A DNA stretch of 64,000 nt from Musa acuminata AAA Group (lineage: Eukaryota > Streptophyta > Magnoliopsida > Zingiberales > Musaceae). The notes under the pieces were generated by a model. That model did not search any database. It was not told where the DNA came from and saw only the letters and a list, made by a program, of their open reading frames with translations. The DNA lies in contig NC_088347.1 in assembly GCF_036884655.1 (NCBI RefSeq), forward strand, positions 11,976,501-12,040,500, written 5' to 3'. A program made the translations under genes and the position numbers. Positions 58,730-64,000 of the stretch are shown piece by piece. Numbering within the stretch: the stretch's first letter is position 1; each line of letters begins with the position of its first letter.

Positions 58730-60292
58730 TGTTAGAAACGCGTCGGCACTAAGAGGGGGGTGAATTAGTGTAGTGGATAAAAATCACATCAGTTGAAAAA
58801 TCTCGTTTTGATTAAACCCATTTCGTAAATATATTAACATAAAATCATAAGAGAGCATAGTGAAAGCAATAAGAAGGTAAAGCAGTTTGTAGTAAAGGTA
58901 AATTACTCAAAAAGAAATACAAACTGATTTATAGTGGTTTGGTCATTGTGACCTACATCCACTTCCGATTCCTCTTCCGTTGAGGTCATCGGTGTCTACT
59001 AATGATCTTCTTTCAATAGGCGAAGATCAATTACCCTTTTTACACCCCACTTCTCCTTTTCATAAGTTTAGGAGATAATCTTTTAGAAGCACACACTCCT
59101 CTCTAAACGGAATTCTAAACTTAAGCTAGAGGAGGGTATCTCTCACGTAATTGCTACAACGTTTTCTTATTTTTATGTTCTCTGTGCCTGTGTATATTAA
59201 CATGGAGCCTAAAAGTCTCTCATCCCGGGTTTTTGATGTATTGGCGGTACCACCACCTGTGCTAGGTGGTACCACCACCTAGTCTGGTGGTACCATCGCC
59301 TAACACCCTACCACTAGGTGGTACCACTACCTGTCAGTCTCTCGGAGATTGTGTTTGGGCAGTACCACCACCCAGACTGGCAGTACCACCGCCTGACATA
59401 GTCTCGGAGACTGTGCCACGATAGTGCCACCTGTTGGGTCATTGTTTGGGCCTTTCACTTAGACTAACATAGCCCAAACTTGGGCCCAATTGACCCATAA
59501 TTGAGTTTGTCCAATTCCAACCCAATTATGTGCTAAGTATGAATTTTAAGACATTCACTAAGCTAAATAAGTCTGTAAGCCTAGGTTTCTTCCGTCGAGC
59601 TTCGAGTGAACTTCCACCGATCTCTCGACGATCTACCGGCGAACTTCCGACGATCTCTCGGGAATATTTCAGTGGACTCCCAGCAAGCTCTTGGACTTAA
59701 TGGCTATCTTCTTAGTAAGTTCTGACAAGCTTCTTTAGCAAGCTCTTAGACTTCTCAGTCAATTCCGGCAGAACTTCCGACGAACGTCTAGACTTTCGAT
59801 GAACTATCGAACTCCCAACGAAATCTCGTTCTTAACTCTAGGATTTCATTTTACTTTATGCCTTGACCACTATCGTAGTTAATCCTATATACTTAAAACC
59901 TACTTCGATCTAGATAATTATTACAAAGCTAATCAAATATTATCCATCATGTCATTGGTTCATCAATGCCTCATCCGATTCTTTGGCGCATCATCCTATC
60001 TTACGGCCTATTGCCCAATCAGTTAGTTGACCTCCGTAACTCCGATTTCTTTGGTGCAATTTATGCTCTTCTTGGCCTGATGCTTGATCCCATGACCCGA
60101 GGCCTTCTATTGATATGTCAATCGATCCTTCAGCTCGATGTCCAATCTTCTGACATATTTTTCTCCAGCCCAACATGATTCTTCCAGCTTTTAATTGTCT
60201 CTTCCTAATTAAAGCTTCTTGCATCACTCAAAATATAAATCAAATCATAAGCACTATCAATTGGTTTCATCATCAAAATCCAAGATTCAACA
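58730..60292 (-). repeat. Sirevirus D 5' LTR
   Basis: TGTTAGAAACGCG to gattcaaca, 1.56 kb, clearly diverged from the 3' copy by indels and substitutions. The decayed primer site (minus TGGAATTAGAGC) lies at about 58716-58727. Motif cluster ggtaccaccacc at 59240-59400. Confidence 0.88.
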
Positions 60293-60657
60293 CGACCTAC
60301 GTCCACTCCTAATTCTTTTTTTGTTGAGGTCATCGACATTTATTAATTATCTTCTTTCAATGGGCAAAGACCAACTACCCTCTTTATAACTCTTTCTCCT
60401 TTTCATAAGTTTAGGAGAGAACCTATACAAGTCTCACACTTCTTTTAGAATAAGCCCAAAACATTAAAGTGGAGGAGGGGGACACTTAACACTTTTCAAA
60501 ACTTTACAACTCAAAATCACTAGCCTTTTTATATACTTTTCTTATTTTCTCAAGTAGGAAAGAGTGAGGTATTTACAGACCCCAAATAGCTTCAAAAATG
60601 GAGCCAAAAAACATCTCATCTTGGGTTTCAGGGGTACTAGTGATACTACCACCAGTA

Positions 60658-62262
60658 TGTTGGGAAATCTTGGGGGCGACATCACATGCATAGCGGAAGA
60701 ACAAGAAAATAAAATCTCCAATTCCCAAAGAGATGTTCGTCGTCGTGAGAAGATTGGTGCGCAAAATCCGCGAAACTTAAAACTGCGTATATAGTAGATT
60801 GTGTTACCTAGGGAGATCGTATATCCCTGTTTCCTTGCAGATCTTTAGGAGAGGGTGAAGGAGGCCAAGCGTCCTCCTCTTTAGTGGTGATCCACACAGC
60901 AGGGCTACAACGACGCTCCTCAAAACTCCAGGTCTCCTCTGAGGTGGAGAAGGGAAGGAGAATAGGAGAGGCAAGTAAAGGCTCTACCCTATGAGGCTCT
61001 GAATCCCTCCTATTTATAGAGGTCCCCTATCAAACCCTAATGGATCCTCCCCTAGTGGGTTATTGGATCTATATCCAATAACCCAAGCCTTTTAGATTAG
61101 TGGATCTCTATTCAATTATCTCTCATGGGCTCTTATTGGATCTCGTCCATGGGATCCAATAATTCAAGGTCTTATTGGATATCCAATAAGACAAGGGCTC
61201 CGTCGGATATCTCATATCCGAACCCCTACTCATCGTAATGCCTACCATATGTGTGTGACCCTCTATGCCCAATATCGAGTTGGCCATGAGTCATACCTAT
61301 CAGAACTCCTTCTAACTTAGTGAATTATTATCTCTGTAATAATTCACAAGACTCATCGACTATGGATGTACTAGGCCACTACGCCGTAGTCCCCAGACGA
61401 TACAGGAGAATCCAATTCATTGGACCTGTTTATCCTCAGTTAACGTGTACCTATAGTCCCTCATCCATCCAATATCCCAGAGATTGTATATCGAGCATTG
61501 TGTTGTCAGACCCATATAGTTTCTACTCGAGTCTCGCTCTAATCGGATTCTTCTGGAGAACTCTTTCTCTCTCAACCTGAATGACCCTGGCCAGGGATTT
61601 GTCTGAGCAAGAACACATGGGATATTCCTCTCATGATACCAAAAGTGGATGATCCTCTATTGACACTCAATAACCCTCGTAAGGTCGACTATCATTCCCA
61701 ATGACCAGCTGTACTAGATATGGGAGAGCCAAACCTATAAGTCTGGTAAGAAAGAGTGGAGCACTCATATAGGACATCATTGGTATCTCAAGTCTAAGGA
61801 CCAGATACACCACTACGACTACGGAATCGCTATCTAACAATAATGTATCATCAACCATCCAGCATTCCATAAGCGGATCAATCAGTGAACTCATTCTCCA
61901 ATGAGCACATGGACTGTATCCCTAGTGTCCCTACACGAGCAGCTATGAGACCAGTTGCATCCATCATATGTATAGGTATACAACACACTAGTCTGTCCGG
62001 TTATCACGATGTCCCTCTCGAGTAACCTATGACCGGGATTATTTAGGATCCATGATTAAAGGTCAATCGATCTCATTATCGTGATCTCATCATGATCTGA
62101 TTCCCATTGCACAAATCCAAGGACATTATAATATATATATATATGCATATATACAATAGTTATAAAGTGATATATGCCAAAATATAATAAGAAAAAGATT
62201 CTGTATCAAGTCACACGTGCCATCACTCACATGATTGGCTTACTTGGCACCTATGACTAGCA
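60658..62262 (-). repeat. copia-3 3' LTR
   Basis: 1,605 bp, TGTTGGGAAATC to GACTAGCA. About 110 bp longer than in copia-1 because it keeps a segment (61080-61190) between atccaataa repeats. Minus TATA at 61011-61019. Confidence 0.9.
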
Positions 62263-62276
62263 ATCTCTCACTTGAC

Positions 62277-64000
62277 CTAAAGCCAATCACCTATGTGTAT
62301 GATCCCCATCAAACCCCTGTGATGCTCAAAGACAATCTGAGACAACGACTTTGTTAGTTGATCTAAAATGTTATCTTTGGATGGAACTCTTTCCACTACT
62401 ACATCTCCTCGGGTTACGATCTCTCTGATAAGGTGGAACCTCCTCAGAACATGCTTAGATTTCTGATGAGACCTAGGTTCTTTCGCTTGAGCAATCGCCC
62501 CGTTGTTGTCACAATATAAGGAGATCGACTCCTCACTACCCGACACGACTCCCAAATCTGTGATGAACTTCTTCACCTAGACTACCTCCTTTGTCGCATC
62601 TGATGCTGCAATGTACTCTGCCTCTATGGTCGAGTCAGTAGTAGTATCTTACTTGGAACTCTTCCAGCACACTGCTCCTCCATACAAGGTGTACACGTAC
62701 CCCGAATTTGACTTGCTATCATCGACATCAGACTGAAACTTGAGTCTGTGTAGCCTTCAACCTTAAGGCTACTACCTCCATATACTAGTAAAAGATCTTT
62801 AGTCATTCTCAAGTACTTAAGGGTACACTTTCCTACTTTCTAGTGCTCCAAGCCTAGATCCGCTTCATACCTGCGCGTGACACTAAGAGCATGCGCTATA
62901 TCAGGCCTAGTACATAGTATGGCATACATGATAGACCCTTTTGCTGAGGCATAAGGTATTATATCCATGTTCGCCATTTCTTCTAGAGTATTTGGCGATA
63001 TACTCGTAGAAAGCGATATACCATGTCTCATCGGTATGAGACCTCTCTTGGAATTTTTCATGTCAAACCTTTTGACAAGCCAAGCATCCATATATCTCTA
63101 TAGATTCTAATCCCTAAGATATAGCATGCTTCCCCTAAGTCCTTCATGGAGAAGTATCTAGATAACCAAGCCTTTACTGTGGATAGCATTCCTACGTCAT
63201 TCCCAATGATCAGGATGTCATCCATATATAACACTAAAAAGGTGATAGAGCTCTCACTTACCTTCCTGTACACACAAGGCTCATCTTCGTTCTTAATGAA
63301 GTCATAAGATCTGATTGCCTCATCAAATCTTATATTCCAACTTTCGGGAAGCTTGCTTTAGTCCATAAATGGATTTAAGCAACCTACACACCTTATCTGG
63401 GCAGTTCTTGGACACAAATCCCTCAAGTTGCATCATATACACCTCCTCCTCGAGGTTCCCATTGAGTAATGCGGTTTTCATATCTATCTGCCAGATCTTA
63501 TATTCATAGTGTGCTGTAATAGCCAATAAAATTTTGATGGATTTTAGCATTGCTATGGGTGAGAAGGTTTCATCGTAGTCAACACCTTGCCTTTGACGAT
63601 ACCCCTTAGCCACTAGCCTTGCTTTATAGGTCTCTACCTTTCCATCTACTCCAATCATTTTCTTAAAGATCCACTTGCAACCGATGGGTACAATACCTTC
63701 GGGCATATCAACTAGGTTTGAGGATCAATATCCTCAACATCCTCTCCTCTAATATGTTCCACATATCTCTTAAGAGGATGAGATACTCTATCAGACCTAT
63801 GTAAAGTTGAAACTTATGTATTAGGTACCTGAATAGACTCGGGTTATAGAGTGGTGCTTGAGCTTGGTTCTCCAACCTCCCTCAACTCTATCATTCTCCC
63901 ACTATCTCCGCCAAGAATGTTCCTTCTCAAGGAACACTGCTCTCATAGCTATAAAGACCTTTTGGTCCTCGAGATGATAGAAATAATACCCACAAGTTTC
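62277..64000 (-). pseudogene. copia-3 pol (RNase H and RT), broken
   Basis: Minus frame from the right edge: linker after integrase, a ~110-bp deletion at 63717 relative to copia-1, GIVPIGCKWIFKK, GYRQRQGVDYDETFSP, KTALLNGNLEEEVYM, YGLKQASR, a shift near 63330, FLVLYMDDILIIGNDVG (the YVDD box reads YMDD), a further shift near 63080, RNase H with GYTDSSF, another shift near 62620, then ITDLGVVSGSEESISLYCDN, HVLRRFHLIREI, DQLTKSLSQIV and a stop at 62277. Its C-terminus is intact where copia-1 is frameshifted, but the element cannot make a working polyprotein. Confidence 0.88.

Larger units (their letters stand above)
53888..60292 (-). mobile_element. Sirevirus D: gag-only element
   Basis: Minus-strand element with LTRs 53888-55381 and 58730-60292 and exact duplication cgacc (53883-53887, 60293-60297). 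The internal 3.35 kb holds a 3' UTR (55382-57740), a gag remnant and a decayed primer site. As in G and B there is no pol. Its gag ends with the same VIK.PLV.FEI-stop as G, so G and D share an ancestor with this shortened gag. Confidence 0.9.
53676..60657 (-). repeat. Sirevirus LTR C, split by Sirevirus D and cut by copia-3
   Basis: 53676-53887 (TGTTAGGACC, G-run at 53700-53710, tgaattagtgctttcg) continues at 60298-60657 after Sirevirus D, up to the motif cluster ggtactagtgatactaccaccag. Copia-3 then interrupts it. The right end is outside the window. Confidence 0.82.
60658..64000 (-). mobile_element. copia-3: Ty1/copia element, 3' half in window
   Basis: Same family as copia-1, minus strand. 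3' LTR 60658-62262, polypurine tract, then pol to the right edge. Left flank cagta (60653-60657) should be one half of the target duplication. It is inserted in Sirevirus LTR C. Confidence 0.88.

Overview
The window looks like a stretch of flowering-plant nuclear DNA made almost entirely of nested retrotransposons. I see no host gene, tRNA, rRNA, satellite array or CRISPR-like array. The evidence is plant-type LTR elements with initiator-tRNA-Met primer sites (TGGTATCAGAGC read on the element strand), Sirevirus (Ty1/copia, SIRE/Maximus) elements with repeated polypurine tracts, a chromodomain-bearing Ty3/gypsy element, and a plant LINE ending in a zf-RVT domain. The density of Sireviruses suggests a monocot, but the species cannot be fixed from sequence alone.

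Layout. 1-2980 is the right-hand (5') end of a long-LTR Ty3/gypsy element on the minus strand, inserted in a Sirevirus LTR (2981-3897) that itself sits in a copia RNase H fragment (3898-4103). 4104-27541 is one Sirevirus LTR (element A) opened by a 17-kb block: gypsy-1 (4927-26938, TSD tacta), which contains copia-1 (9893-26561, TSD agaga), which contains Sirevirus G (10146-18144, TSD tgcga). LTR-LTR divergence counted by eye falls inward (about 4%, 3% and 1%), as the nesting order predicts. 27542-38384 is a scrambled run of Sirevirus pieces: a 3' UTR, a partial LTR hit by a LINE with a 16-bp TSD, a plus-strand pol end, a foreign gypsy LTR, and a gag broken by two solo LTRs of opposite orientation. 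38385-53675 is a decayed copia element (H) that has received a solo Sirevirus LTR, Sirevirus B (itself carrying a solo copia LTR) and gypsy-2 (48370-53281, minus). 53676-60657 is Sirevirus LTR C, split by Sirevirus D (53888-60292, TSD cgacc). At 60658 copia-3 begins and runs off the right edge.

Main points. (1) Sireviruses G, D and B carry LTRs, primer site, gag and a 3' UTR with several polypurine tracts, but no protease, integrase, RT or RNase H. G and D also share the same shortened gag end without a CCHC knuckle. This looks like a gag-only, non-autonomous Sirevirus lineage (the TR-GAG type of element). (2) gypsy-1 and gypsy-2 are independent insertions that share one amber codon in gag and the same two pol deletions (RT catalytic core, most of integrase) yet keep gag, protease region, RNase H and chromodomain. 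They therefore descend from an already defective parent that was moved in trans. (3) Only Sirevirus G has an uninterrupted gag ORF; every pol frame seen is broken by stops, frameshifts or deletions. Any mobility of these families would depend on autonomous relatives elsewhere in the genome.
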